From Streptomyces inusitatus (GTDB taxonomy: Bacteria > Actinomycetota > Actinomycetes > Streptomycetales > Streptomycetaceae), in the NCBI RefSeq assembly GCF_014651115.1, contig NZ_BMWG01000015.1, forward strand, positions 105,197-169,196: 64,000 nucleotides of DNA, written 5' to 3'. The notes under the pieces were generated by a model, which did not search any database, was not told the DNA's origin, and saw only the letters and a program-made list of their open reading frames with translations. Each line of letters begins with the position of its first letter. The stretch's first letter is position 1. The position numbers and the translations under genes are program-made. Positions 24,548 to 34,079 of this stretch are shown here, one piece after another.

Positions 24548-26055
24548 ACATGCCGGTCGACACGCCGACCACCCCGTCCGCCTCCGCCCGCCGCGACCCG
24601 GCGGCCCCGGACGGCTCGCGGCCCCCGTCCCGATGGCGGGTGTACGGCCCGCTCGGTCTCTCCCTGCTGCCGCTGGCGCTGCTGCTCCAGGCGTCCTTCT
24701 ACGGCCGCCATGTGCGGCCCAGCGCGGACGAGTGGTGCTTCATCCCGGCCGTCCGCGACGACGGGATCTGGGGACTTGTCGACAAGTTCTACTCGCTGGA
24801 CAACGGACGGCTGGGCAATGGCGTCCTCGTCGGCGCGTACGCGAAGTTCCCGGTGGCCGGGCACCAGTGGTACGGCCCGGTCAGCGGGGTGCTGATGCTG
24901 GCGCTGCTGTGGGCGCTGACGGTCGCGCTGCTGCGCGCGAGCGGCACCCGTGCGCCGCGCGGGGTGCCGCTGCTGGTGGCCGGGATGGTCACGGCGGTCT
25001 TCCTGTTCGCCACGACCAACACGTACAAGACCTTCTACTGGCCGGCGGCCTCCGTCTCGCACACGCTCGCCCCGGTGCTCTGCGCCGCGGTGGCGATCCC
25101 GCTGCTGCGGGCGCGCGGACGGCGGGCCCGGATCGCGGCTCTCGCCGTGGCGGCCGGTGCCGGGGTCTTCATGGGGACGCTCTCGGAGGAGGCGTCCGTC
25201 GTCTCGCTGGTGGTCCTCGGCACGGCGGTCCTCTTCGCCCGGCTGATCTTCGCCGAGCGGATCGTCAAGACGGCCCGGATCTGGTCGCTCACGGGCATGG
25301 CGGGCATCGCGGCGGGCACCCTGCTGCTGGTCACCTCGCCGGGCTCGCGCAACCGCCGCGACCGCTTCGACGCGGAGAGCGTCTCGATGCTCGCGCCGGA
25401 GTCGCTGTGGGGCTCGCTGCGCGGGTACGTGGAGATCCTCGGCACGGTGTTCGGCACCTGGCAGTATCTGGGCGCGGTGGCCGCGGGGGTGTTGCTCGGC
25501 CTGCTCGCACGGGAGGGTGCGGGGCGGGCGCGCTCCCTCTTCGCACCGGCGCGTGAACTGCCGCTGCTGGGGCTCGGGGCGGCGGCCTTCCTGGTCGCGG
25601 GCTATCTCTGCACGGTGATCACCTACCCCGTCTTCGGCGACCGGGTGGTGACCACCGAGCGCACCTGGAACGACTATCTGCTGATGTACGTCCTGCTCCT
25701 GGTCGCCGCGGGCGCGGTGCTGGGCCGGCGGCTCCGCGACCGGGGGCCGGTGACCGCCTTCGCCGCCGCGGGCGGGGCGCTGCTCTGCGCCCTGACCGTG
25801 GTGGGGCTGATGGCCCCGCTCGCCGGTCTCGGCGACCGGATGGAGGTCAGGGCCGAGCGCTGGGACCGCCAGGACGCCTCGCTGAAGGAGGCGTCGGCGC
25901 GCGGCGAGAAGGTGATGCCGTACACCCCGACCGGGGTGGCGCGGATGAAGGAGCCGTTCGGCCGCCAGGGGAAGCTGAAGTGGCCCGCGCAGTGCGTGGC
26001 GGACTACTACCACCTGGAGAAGGTGACCTACGCGCCGCCGCCGGAAGCGCGGTAG
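24544..26055 (+). CDS. Polytopic membrane protein, probable glycosyl-acceptor or transfer partner (DUF6056-like)
   Basis: 503 residues from GTG 24544, coupled by GTGA overlap to the GT2 gene. About 10-12 membrane helices, with a large first extracytoplasmic loop containing SADEWCFIPAVRDDG and NGRLGNGVLVG. The acidic-loop-after-helix-1 plan is that of GT-C transferases and of DUF6056 proteins, where a polyprenyl-linked sugar is moved to an extracellular acceptor. Assignment to DUF6056 is from memory. It ends with a soluble tail (VADYYHLEKVTYAPPPEAR). Confidence 0.72.
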   Translation: MNMPVDTPTTPSASARRDPAAPDGSRPPSRWRVYGPLGLSLLPLALLLQASFYGRHVRPSADEWCFIPAVRDDGIWGLVDKFYSLDNGRLGNGVLVGAYAKFPVAGHQWYGPVSGVLMLALLWALTVALLRASGTRAPRGVPLLVAGMVTAVFLFATTNTYKTFYWPAASVSHTLAPVLCAAVAIPLLRARGRRARIAALAVAAGAGVFMGTLSEEASVVSLVVLGTAVLFARLIFAERIVKTARIWSLTGMAGIAAGTLLLVTSPGSRNRRDRFDAESVSMLAPESLWGSLRGYVEILGTVFGTWQYLGAVAAGVLLGLLAREGAGRARSLFAPARELPLLGLGAAAFLVAGYLCTVITYPVFGDRVVTTERTWNDYLLMYVLLLVAAGAVLGRRLRDRGPVTAFAAAGGALLCALTVVGLMAPLAGLGDRMEVRAERWDRQDASLKEASARGEKVMPYTPTGVARMKEPFGRQGKLKWPAQCVADYYHLEKVTYAPPPEAR

Positions 26056-26082
26056 TACCGCGGCTTCTGCGAGGAGTGCGAC

Positions 26083-26124
26083 GAGGGGCGGGCCGGGGGA
26101 GGGGAAACCCCCGGCCCGCCCCTC
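26083..26124. terminator. Bidirectional terminator between convergent genes
   Basis: Perfect 17-bp inverted repeat: GAGGGGCGGGCCGGGGG at 26083-26099 with its complement at 26108-26124, loop of 8 nt. It sits between the convergent membrane protein and alpha/beta hydrolase genes. Confidence 0.88.
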
Positions 26125-26154
26125 GCGCGCGCCGTCCGTCAGCCCGTCAGCCCG

Positions 26155-27240
<1,086 letters not shown>

Positions 27241-27347
27241 GGGTGTCCCCCAGACTGATGGGCCGCCGATGCGGCTCCGCTCAACGTCCTTGGCGCACAG
27301 AAGGAGTTGAAAGGGGCCCCGCGCGTTCCCTTTCCGGAGGGGCGGCT

Positions 27348-28061
27348 TCAGCCCGTTCCGGGGTCTGCCGGGGCGGTCGGGCCGGTCGCCCGATAGGGCC
27401 CGCCGAGCCCCCACGCCTGGTGCATCGCGGTCGCGAACGCCGCCGCCAGCTTGTGTTCGCCCGAGGGGCCGGGGTGGGTGCCGTCGTAGGTGTCCGTGTC
27501 GATCGCGTACTCCTCGGGGGGAGAGGCCAGCAGGATCGGCGAGGCCGCGGTGTCCAGCTCCGCCACCTCCTTCGCCAGCGCCGTGTTGAAACGCTCGCAC
27601 TCCGCCGCGAACGGCGCGTCGTCACGGGCCCGGACGTTCGGGATGACCGGCAGCAGGACCATCCGCAGCCCGGGGGAGGCGGCACGGGCGGCGGCGACGA
27701 AGGCGCGGACATTGCCGGCGGTCTGGTCGCTGTCGGTGTAGAAGCCGAGGTCTATCAGGCCCAGCGACACCAGCAGGACGTCCGGCCGGTGCTCCGCGAC
27801 CACCGGCCCGATCAGCGGGGCCATGTGGAACCAGCCCTCGCCCCAGCCCGCGAGATGGCGGCGGGCCGCCGCCGGGAAGGGGGCCGCGTAGTCGGTGGAG
27901 ACGGCGGTGTCCGTCCCGGCGTCGTACAGCCCAGAGCGGGGGCCGACGATCTCGTGCGGGCCGTCCGGGCAGCCGTCGAGGTGCCGCCACATCCGGTAGC
28001 GCCAGGTGTAGTCGCCGGCGCGTCCGACGGTCATGCTGTCGCCGACGAAGAGAAAGCGCAT
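27348..28061 (-). CDS. SGNH/GDSL-family hydrolase
   Basis: 237 residues from ATG 28061 (alternative ATGs at 28070 and 28073). Block I is FVGDSMTVGRAGDYTWRYRMW with the catalytic Ser9; block III is SLGLIDLGF; block V is DGTHPGPSGEHKLA with the Asp-x-x-His pair. These are esterase or acetyl-esterase signatures. No signal peptide is visible, so it may act in the cytoplasm on carbohydrate or natural-product esters. It lies upstream of the Tat hydrolase on the same strand. Confidence 0.9.
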   Translation of the reverse strand: MRFLFVGDSMTVGRAGDYTWRYRMWRHLDGCPDGPHEIVGPRSGLYDAGTDTAVSTDYAAPFPAAARRHLAGWGEGWFHMAPLIGPVVAEHRPDVLLVSLGLIDLGFYTDSDQTAGNVRAFVAAARAASPGLRMVLLPVIPNVRARDDAPFAAECERFNTALAKEVAELDTAASPILLASPPEEYAIDTDTYDGTHPGPSGEHKLAAAFATAMHQAWGLGGPYRATGPTAPADPGTG

Positions 28062-28208
28062 GGGCGCCATCATCGCCGATCGCCGTCCGCCGCCGCGCTG
28101 TGAGACCGGCCACGGGCTCGGCCGCGAACCGGCCACGGACCCGGCACGGACCCGGCGATGAGCGGTGCGGAAGCGGTGCGGGAGCGCGCCGGATGGCAGG
28201 CTGGGGCC

Positions 28209-29213
28209 ATGCGTTCGCTTCCGTGCGTCACCGCCTCCGCCTCCGCCTCGGCCGCCGCGGCCCTTCTGCTCGCGCTCGCCGCCGCACCCGCGTCGGCCGC
28301 CGCCGCCGGGCAGGACGGCGGCGACCCCGGCTTCACCGTCGAGGACTCCCGGATCACGGAGTCCAGCGGCCTCGCCGCCAGCCGGGCCCACCCGGGGGTC
28401 TACTGGACGCACAACGACCAGGACGAGCCGAGGGTCTTCGCGGTCGACTCCCGCACCGGCCGCACGGTCGCCACCGTCACCCTGACCGGCGTCGGCAAGC
28501 CCCGGGACATGGAGGCGATCTCGGTCGGCCCCGACGGCCGGGTGTACGTCGGCGACATCGGCGACAATCTCGACGGCTCCTGGCAGCACGTCTGGATCTA
28601 CGCCTTCCCGGAGCCCAAGACGCTCGGGAACGCGACCGTCCGGGCGACGCAGTACACAGTGAAGTACGAGGACGGGCCGCGCAACGCCGAGGCGATGATG
28701 GTGCATCCCACGACCGGGCGGGCCTACATCGCGTCCAAGAACGAGGACGGCGGCCGTCTGTACGAGGGCCCGGCCCGGCTCACCGCCTCGGGGACGAACA
28801 CCTTCCGGCGGATCGGGGAGGTGCCGTGGGTGACCGACGGGGCCTTCTCGCCCGACGGGAAGGAGCTGGTGCTCCGCTCGTACTTCAGCGCGCGCGGCTA
28901 TGTGTGGGAGAAGGGCCGGCTCGGCCCCGACCACCGGGTGCGGGCCCCCATCCAGCGGCAGTCCGAGTCGGTGACCTACACGGCCGACGGCGACGCGCTG
29001 ATGTTCGGCTCGGAGGGCGCGGGCAGCGAGGTGGAGCGGGTCGCGATCGAGAAGAGCGGCGGCGGCGACTCACCGGCCAGGACGGCGGGCCCGTCCGGCG
29101 GCGCGCAGGACGAGGAGGAGGGCGGCGACCGGAAGACGACGTACGGGGTGCTCGTCCTGGCGGGCGCGGTGGCCCTGTTCCTCGGCTTCAAGCGTCTGAC
29201 CCGCCGGAGCTGA
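28209..29213 (+). CDS. Secreted, membrane-anchored beta-propeller protein
   Basis: 334 residues. An Ala-rich signal peptide ends near residue 31 (APASAAAAG). The body shows repeated blade-like strands (ESSGLAASRAHPGVYWTHND, VYVGDIGDNLDGSWQHVWIY, AEAMMVHPTTGRAYIASKN, DGAFSPDGKELVLRSY). It ends with an acidic spacer, a single hydrophobic helix (YGVLVLAGAVALFLGF) and a basic RLTRRS tail, so it is held on the outer face of the membrane. The ligand is unknown. The 3' end overlaps the convergent tetR gene by 26 bp. Confidence 0.82.
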   Translation: MRSLPCVTASASASAAAALLLALAAAPASAAAAGQDGGDPGFTVEDSRITESSGLAASRAHPGVYWTHNDQDEPRVFAVDSRTGRTVATVTLTGVGKPRDMEAISVGPDGRVYVGDIGDNLDGSWQHVWIYAFPEPKTLGNATVRATQYTVKYEDGPRNAEAMMVHPTTGRAYIASKNEDGGRLYEGPARLTASGTNTFRRIGEVPWVTDGAFSPDGKELVLRSYFSARGYVWEKGRLGPDHRVRAPIQRQSESVTYTADGDALMFGSEGAGSEVERVAIEKSGGGDSPARTAGPSGGAQDEEEGGDRKTTYGVLVLAGAVALFLGFKRLTRRS

Positions 29214-29991
29214 CCGCCTCCCCGCCGCCCCGGGTCTCCTCGGCGCGCTCGCGCACCAGCACGGAGAATCCGTCCAGCAGCCGCTTCAGCCCGAACTCGA
29301 AGTGGTCGAACTCGTCGCTGAAGGCGTCCTCCCGCAACGAGGCCACCAGCGGATACTCCCCGCTGACCAGCGCCCGCTCCAGGAAGGGCCGCTGGCGGTC
29401 CCAGAACTCCTCATGGCTCTGCCCGGTGGCCTCCGCCGCCTCGGCGGCCTCCGTCTCCACCCGGGCGATCCCGCTCACAAAGCTCTGCGTCGAGATGATC
29501 ACCGAGATCAGCTCGGGATCGGTGAGTCCCATGTCCCGCAGCCCGGTCAGCGCGGCCTCCAGCCCCTTGAGCGCGCTGGGCCCCAGCACCGTCCGCGTCT
29601 GGTTGACCTTGAGCAGCCAGGGGTGCGCCCGGTAGAGGGCGAGATACCCCCGGGCCATGGCCTCCGCCGCCGTCCGCCAGTCGGGACGCTCTCCGGGGGC
29701 CGGCGGCTCCCAGGGCCCGGGGTCGCTGACCCGGTCCAGCATCAGATCGAGCAGCTCGGCCTTGCCGGGGACATAGCGGTAGAGACTCATCGCGCCGGTG
29801 CCCAGCTCGGTGGCGATGCGCCGCATGGAGACCGCGCCGAGCCCCTCCGCGTCGGCGACCTCGACGGCGGCGGTCACGATCCGGTCGAGGGTCAGGCCGG
29901 GCTTGGGGCCCCGGCTGGGGCGCCCGGCGGTGCCCCACAGCAGCTCCAGGCTGCGGGTGACATCGCCGCTACCGCTCGTTTCGACCGTCAT
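29188..29991 (-). CDS. TetR-family repressor of the adjacent DrrAB exporter
   Basis: 267 residues. The DNA-binding domain is at about residues 34-80 (LTLDRIVTAAVEVADAEGLGAVSMRRIA followed by GAMSLYRYVPGKAELLDLM), of the TetR_N type. The helical C-terminal ligand domain is long and ends in a disordered acidic tail. It is divergent from the ABC exporter operon, and two 13-bp palindromes lie in the shared 131-bp promoter region, the arrangement of TetR-DrrAB self-resistance loci. Confidence 0.92.
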   Translation of the reverse strand: MTVETSGSGDVTRSLELLWGTAGRPSRGPKPGLTLDRIVTAAVEVADAEGLGAVSMRRIATELGTGAMSLYRYVPGKAELLDLMLDRVSDPGPWEPPAPGERPDWRTAAEAMARGYLALYRAHPWLLKVNQTRTVLGPSALKGLEAALTGLRDMGLTDPELISVIISTQSFVSGIARVETEAAEAAEATGQSHEEFWDRQRPFLERALVSGEYPLVASLREDAFSDEFDHFEFGLKRLLDGFSVLVRERAEETRGGGEAVSSGGSDA

Positions 29992-30037
29992 GACCTCACC
30001 TTATGCGGTGTTCCCGAACGCGCTGGAACAAGAACTG

Positions 30038-30071
30038 GGTACGGTGTACCCTCATCAGGGTACAGCGTACG
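30038..30071. promoter_or_regulatory. Twin TetR operator candidates
   Basis: Site 1 is GGTAC-GGT-GTACC at 30038-30050, a perfect palindrome. Site 2 is GGTAC-AGC-GTACG at 30059-30071, one mismatch from perfect. Their centres are 21 bp apart, two helical turns, so two dimers would bind the same face. Both are in the divergent region between the tetR and drrA-like genes. Confidence 0.7.
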
Positions 30072-30122
30072 CAGTCGAGTTGCGCTGGCCCGCGAGACCC
30101 ATCCGTACGCCCTGGAGGATCT

Positions 30123-31097
30123 GTGAACGACTACGCCGTACACGCCGAGGCGCTGGAGAAGCGGTACGGCGAGAAGCGCGCCCTGGACGGCTTCGACCTC
30201 GCCGTGCGCCGGGGCACCGTGCACGGCCTCCTCGGCCCCAACGGCGCGGGCAAGACCACCGCCGTGCGTGTGCTGGCCACCCTCCTCAGGTTCGACGGGG
30301 GCAGCGCCCGGGTCGCGGGCCTCGACGTACGGCGCGAGCCCCGCCGCGTACGGAGCAGGATCGGCCTCACCGGCCAGTACGCCGCCGTGGACGAGGTGAT
30401 GACCGGCCGCCAGAACCTGGAGATGTTCGGCCGGCTCTTCCACCTCGGCGCCCGCCGGGCCCGGCTGCGCGCCGTGGAGCTGCTGGAGCAGTTCGACCTG
30501 GTGGACGCCGCCGACAAGGGCGCGGGGAGCTACAGCGGCGGTATGCGGCGGCGGCTCGACCTCGCCTCCTCGATGATCCTCGCCCCCGATGTGCTCTTCC
30601 TCGACGAGCCGACGACCGGGCTCGACCCGCGCGGCCGGGGCGAGGTGTGGGACGCGGTCCGCGCGCTGGTGGCGGGCGGCACGACCGTACTGCTGACCAC
30701 CCAGTATCTGGAGGAGGCCGACCAGCTCGCCTCCCGGATCACCGTCATCGACCAGGGCCAGTCCATCGCCGACGACACCCCCGACGGGCTGAAGAACCGC
30801 GTCGGCGGCGACCGGGTCGAGGTCGTCGTGAGCGACCTCGCCGACTTCGACCGGGCCCATGCCGTGGTCGCCAGGGTCGCCGAGTCCGCCCCTGAGACCG
30901 ACCGGAACGAGCGCCGGATCCACGCGCCCGTCCACGACCGGGTCGCGGCCCTCACCGAGGTGGCGCGCACGCTCCAGGACGAGGGCATAGGCGTGGAGGA
31001 CATCGGACTGCGCAGGCCCAGCCTGGACGATGTCTTCCTCCGGCTGACCGGCCACCGCACGGAGACCGAGAAGACCAAGGAGGAGGCCGCCGCATGA
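30123..31097 (+). CDS. DrrA-type ABC exporter ATPase
   Basis: 324 residues from GTG 30123, with GGAGG six bases upstream. Walker A is GPNGAGKTT at residues 38-46, the Q-loop is in GLTGQYAAVDEVMTGRQNL, the signature is YSGGMRRRLDLA, Walker B is VLFLDEPTTGLDP, and the switch His is replaced by Gln in LLTTQYLEEAD, which is usual in DrrA. The C-terminal ~90 residues are the DUF4162-like extension of this family. It powers export of drugs such as anthracyclines in characterised cases. Coupled to the permease by ATGA overlap. Confidence 0.95.
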   Translation: MNDYAVHAEALEKRYGEKRALDGFDLAVRRGTVHGLLGPNGAGKTTAVRVLATLLRFDGGSARVAGLDVRREPRRVRSRIGLTGQYAAVDEVMTGRQNLEMFGRLFHLGARRARLRAVELLEQFDLVDAADKGAGSYSGGMRRRLDLASSMILAPDVLFLDEPTTGLDPRGRGEVWDAVRALVAGGTTVLLTTQYLEEADQLASRITVIDQGQSIADDTPDGLKNRVGGDRVEVVVSDLADFDRAHAVVARVAESAPETDRNERRIHAPVHDRVAALTEVARTLQDEGIGVEDIGLRRPSLDDVFLRLTGHRTETEKTKEEAAA

Positions 31098-31972
31098 GCG
31101 AGGTCCTGGAACGCACGGCGCCCGTCACCCCGAGCGGGCCCGCCCCCGCCGGCAAGGTCGATCTGACCGTCGGCGACCCCGACCAGCGCCGGCTGTACTG
31201 GGCGGTGATGGACAGCTGGACCGTGGTGCGCCGGGGGCTCATCCACTACAAGCGCCAGCCCATCATCATCGTCTGGCAGCTCGGCTTCCCGATCCTCTCG
31301 GTGCTGCTGTACGCCTATGTCTTCGGCGGTGCGATGAAGTCGCCCGGCGGCGACTACCGCGACTATCTGATGCCCGGCATGTTCGCGATGACGATGGCCA
31401 TCGGCTTCATGAACACGGCGACCGTTGTCGTCCACGACGCCACCCAGGGCGTCATCGACCGCTTCCGCTCGATGCCCATGGCCCCCTCCGCCGTGGTCGC
31501 CGGGCGCGGCGGCAATGACATCCTGGCGGCCGTCGCCGAGCTGACCATCCTCGCGGCGACGGCGGTCGCCACCGGCTGGCGCTCCGACGGCGGCTTCCTC
31601 GCCACCCTCTCCGCCTTCGCGCTGCTGGTGCTGCTCCGCTTCTCGCTGATCTGGCTCGGCGTCTGGCTCGGTCTGCTGATCCCCAGCCCGGAGGCGGCGG
31701 GCGGTCTGTACGCCATCGTCTTCCCCATGACGATGATCTCCAGCATCTTTGTCCCGCCGTCCACCATGCCCGACTGGCTGGGCGTGGTCGCGGCCTGGAA
31801 CCCGCTCTCCTCCACGGCGGCGGCCACCCGTGAGCTGTTCGGCAACCCGGTCGCCAGCGACGGAAGCTGGGTCCAGGAGAACGCGGTGCTGATGGCGGTC
31901 GTCTGGCCGCTGGTGCTGACCGCGATCTTCCTGCCGCTCGCGATCCGGCGCTTCCACCGGCTGAGCCGCTGA
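31094..31972 (+). CDS. DrrB-type ABC-2 exporter permease
   Basis: 292 residues with six hydrophobic segments. YWAVMDSWTVVRRGLIHYKRQP is the cytoplasmic elbow before helix 1, and DRFRSMPMAPSAVVAGR is the conserved ABC-2 coupling loop (RFRSLPM in the family). LWNPLSSTAAATRELFGNP-like sequence near residue 235 is also typical. It forms the membrane channel for the upstream ATPase. A strong terminator ends the operon. Confidence 0.94.
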   Translation: MSEVLERTAPVTPSGPAPAGKVDLTVGDPDQRRLYWAVMDSWTVVRRGLIHYKRQPIIIVWQLGFPILSVLLYAYVFGGAMKSPGGDYRDYLMPGMFAMTMAIGFMNTATVVVHDATQGVIDRFRSMPMAPSAVVAGRGGNDILAAVAELTILAATAVATGWRSDGGFLATLSAFALLVLLRFSLIWLGVWLGLLIPSPEAAGGLYAIVFPMTMISSIFVPPSTMPDWLGVVAAWNPLSSTAAATRELFGNPVASDGSWVQENAVLMAVVWPLVLTAIFLPLAIRRFHRLSR

Positions 31973-31996
31973 CGGCCGCTCGTCCGGTACGAGGGA

Positions 31997-32028
31997 GGGC
32001 CCCGGCGGAATCACTTCCGCCGGGGCCC
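31997..32028. terminator. Bidirectional terminator between drrB-like and serC
   Basis: Perfect 14-bp inverted repeat GGGCCCCGGCGGAA (31997-32010) with complement at 32015-32028 and a 4-nt TCAC loop. It lies between two convergent genes. Confidence 0.9.
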
Positions 32029-32049
32029 TTCGCGTATGTCCTCAGCCGG

Positions 32050-33168
32050 TCAGAGCTGGTCGATCACATAGTCGACGCAGGCCGTGAGCGCCTCGACGTC
32101 GGCCGGGTCGATCGCCGGGAACATCGCCACGCGGAGCTGGTTCTTGCCGAGCTTGCGGTACGGCTCGGTGTCCACGATCCCGTTCGCCCGCAGCGTCTTG
32201 GCGATCAGCGCCGCGTCGATGTCGTCCTCGAAGTCGATGGTGCCGATGACCTGCGAGCGCTTCGCCGGGTCGGTGACGAACGGCGTCGCGTGCTTGGAGG
32301 CCTCCGCCCAGCCGTACAGCGCCCGCGCGGAGGCCGCCGTGCGCTCCACCGCCCAGTCCAGACCGCCCTGGCCGTTGATCCACTTCAGCTGCTCGTTCAG
32401 CAGGAAGAGGGTGGAGAGGGCGGGGGTGTTGTACGTCTGGTTCTTCAGCGAGTTGTCGATCGCGGTCGGCAGGCTGAAGAACTCCGGGATGTGCCGGCCC
32501 GAGGCGTGGACGCGCGCCGCGCGCTCCAGGGCGGCCGGGGAGAAGACGCCGATCCACAGACCGCCGTCGGCCGCGAAGCTCTTCTGCGGGGCAAAGTAAT
32601 AGACGTCCGACTCGGTGATGTCCACGGGCAGACCGCCCGCGCCCGAGGTCGCGTCCACCAGCACCAGCGCGCCCTCGTCCGCGCCCGCGACCCGCTTGAT
32701 CGGGGCCGCGACACCGGTCGAGGTCTCGTTGTGGGTGAGCGCGTACACATCGACGCCCGCCTCCGCCACCGGCTCCGGGTGAGTGCCCGGCTCGGAGGAG
32801 ACGACGGTCGGGTCGGCGAGCCACGGGGCGAGCTTGGCCGCCTTCGCGAACTTGGAGGAGAACTCGCCGAAGGTCAGATGCTGGGACTTGTCGTCGATCA
32901 GTCCGTGCGTCGCGATGTCCCAGAACGCGGTGGAGCCGCCGTTGCCGAGGACGACCTCGTAGCCCTCGGGGAGCCGGAAGAGATCGCTTACGCCGGAGCG
33001 CACCTCGCCGACCAGGTTCTTGACCGGGGCCTGGCGGTGGGAAGTGCCGAGGAGTGAGGTGCCGGTGGCGGCGAGCGCGTTCACCGCCTCCGTACGCACC
33101 TTGGAGGGGCCCGCGCCGAAACGGCCGTCGGCGGGCTTGATGTCAGCGGGAATCTGGATATCAGCCAC
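32050..33168 (-). CDS. serC: Phosphoserine aminotransferase
   Basis: 372 residues of fold-type I aminotransferase. RFGAGPSKVRTEAV is the substrate-binding N-terminus; YYFAPQKSFAADGGLW contains the PLP-binding Lys; and the glutamate-binding region is TSHRQAPVKNLVGEV. It converts 3-phosphohydroxypyruvate to O-phosphoserine in serine synthesis. Length fits the actinobacterial SerC type. Monocistronic, with a shared terminator downstream. Confidence 0.95.
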   Translation of the reverse strand: MADIQIPADIKPADGRFGAGPSKVRTEAVNALAATGTSLLGTSHRQAPVKNLVGEVRSGVSDLFRLPEGYEVVLGNGGSTAFWDIATHGLIDDKSQHLTFGEFSSKFAKAAKLAPWLADPTVVSSEPGTHPEPVAEAGVDVYALTHNETSTGVAAPIKRVAGADEGALVLVDATSGAGGLPVDITESDVYYFAPQKSFAADGGLWIGVFSPAALERAARVHASGRHIPEFFSLPTAIDNSLKNQTYNTPALSTLFLLNEQLKWINGQGGLDWAVERTAASARALYGWAEASKHATPFVTDPAKRSQVIGTIDFEDDIDAALIAKTLRANGIVDTEPYRKLGKNQLRVAMFPAIDPADVEALTACVDYVIDQL

Positions 33169-33246
33169 GCATCGGAGCGTATCGGGTCCGCGCGCGACCC
33201 GGCCGCCCGGTCCGTCGGCTGAGACACCCGGGCGGCGCGAAATCTT

Positions 33247-33858
33247 CTATTTCTTCTGGTGCACCGACAGCTCGTGCAGATGCTCCACCAGCGCGATCAG
33301 CACAAACTTGCTGGACGAGTGGTCCCGCGCGTCGAACTCCACCAGCGGCACGTCCGGCCCCAGCGCCAGCGCCTGCCGGATGTGCTCGTCGCTGTGGAGC
33401 GGGCCGCCGAAGTCGTTGACCGCGACGATGTACGGCATCCCGTGGTACTCCAGCCGGTCCAGCGCGTACCAGGCGTCCGTGGGCCGGCGGGTGTCCACCA
33501 GGACCACCGCGCCGATCGTCCCCGACAGCAACCGCTCCCACAGGAACCAGAAGCGCTCCTGCCCGGGCGCGCCGAAGAGATACAGCACGCTCCGGTCGTC
33601 GATGGTGATCCGGCCGAAGTCGAAGGCCACGGTCGTGGCGTTCTTGGCCGAGACACGGCTGGTGTCGTCCAGGGTGAGCCCGGCGCGGCTCATCACTTCC
33701 TCCGTGTGCAGCGGACGTATCTCGCTGACGGAGCGGACCATGGTGCTCTTACCGACCCCGAAGCCGCCGACGACGGCGATCTTCAGGGCATTCTCGGCCG
33801 GCCCGGGGAGCATCACGCCGAGCTCGGCCGGGTGGACCGCCCGCATACCGCGGGTCAT
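33247..33858 (-). CDS. Conservon-type (CvnD-like) small GTPase
   Basis: 203 residues. P-loop GGFGVGKSTMVRSVSEIRPL, switch region with FGAPGQERFWFLWERLLSG (in place of DTAGQ of Ras-like proteins), and VAVNDFGG at the G4 position. These match CvnD, the GTPase of Streptomyces conservons (cvnA sensor kinase-like, B roadblock, C DUF742, D GTPase). The A, B and C genes are absent on both sides: serC is downstream and a divergent oxidoreductase is upstream. It is therefore a lone D gene or a remnant of a conservon. ATG 33846 is an alternative start. Confidence 0.88.
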   Translation of the reverse strand: MTRGMRAVHPAELGVMLPGPAENALKIAVVGGFGVGKSTMVRSVSEIRPLHTEEVMSRAGLTLDDTSRVSAKNATTVAFDFGRITIDDRSVLYLFGAPGQERFWFLWERLLSGTIGAVVLVDTRRPTDAWYALDRLEYHGMPYIVAVNDFGGPLHSDEHIRQALALGPDVPLVEFDARDHSSSKFVLIALVEHLHELSVHQKK

Positions 33859-34079
33859 CGCTTCTGGGCGGTGCCGGTCATCGAGTGTTGCCTTCCGAGG
33901 GGTGGCGGGGGCATAACTGGAGCCGCTAGTTCCTGATCAAGTTGTCGTCACTATAGGAGAATTGGCGATCACTTTGCGCGCCTCACCCGCGCTTTGCCAA
34001 GGGCCCGGCGGACGCAACGGTCACAATCGGCATGTTTCCTTCCTGTGGGGGAGCGTCCGAACGGGGCATCCTGAGACAC

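Noticed and set aside
30123..31972. DrrAB as part of an antibiotic cluster
   Set aside because: No polyketide, peptide or other biosynthetic genes are in the flanking 20 kb.
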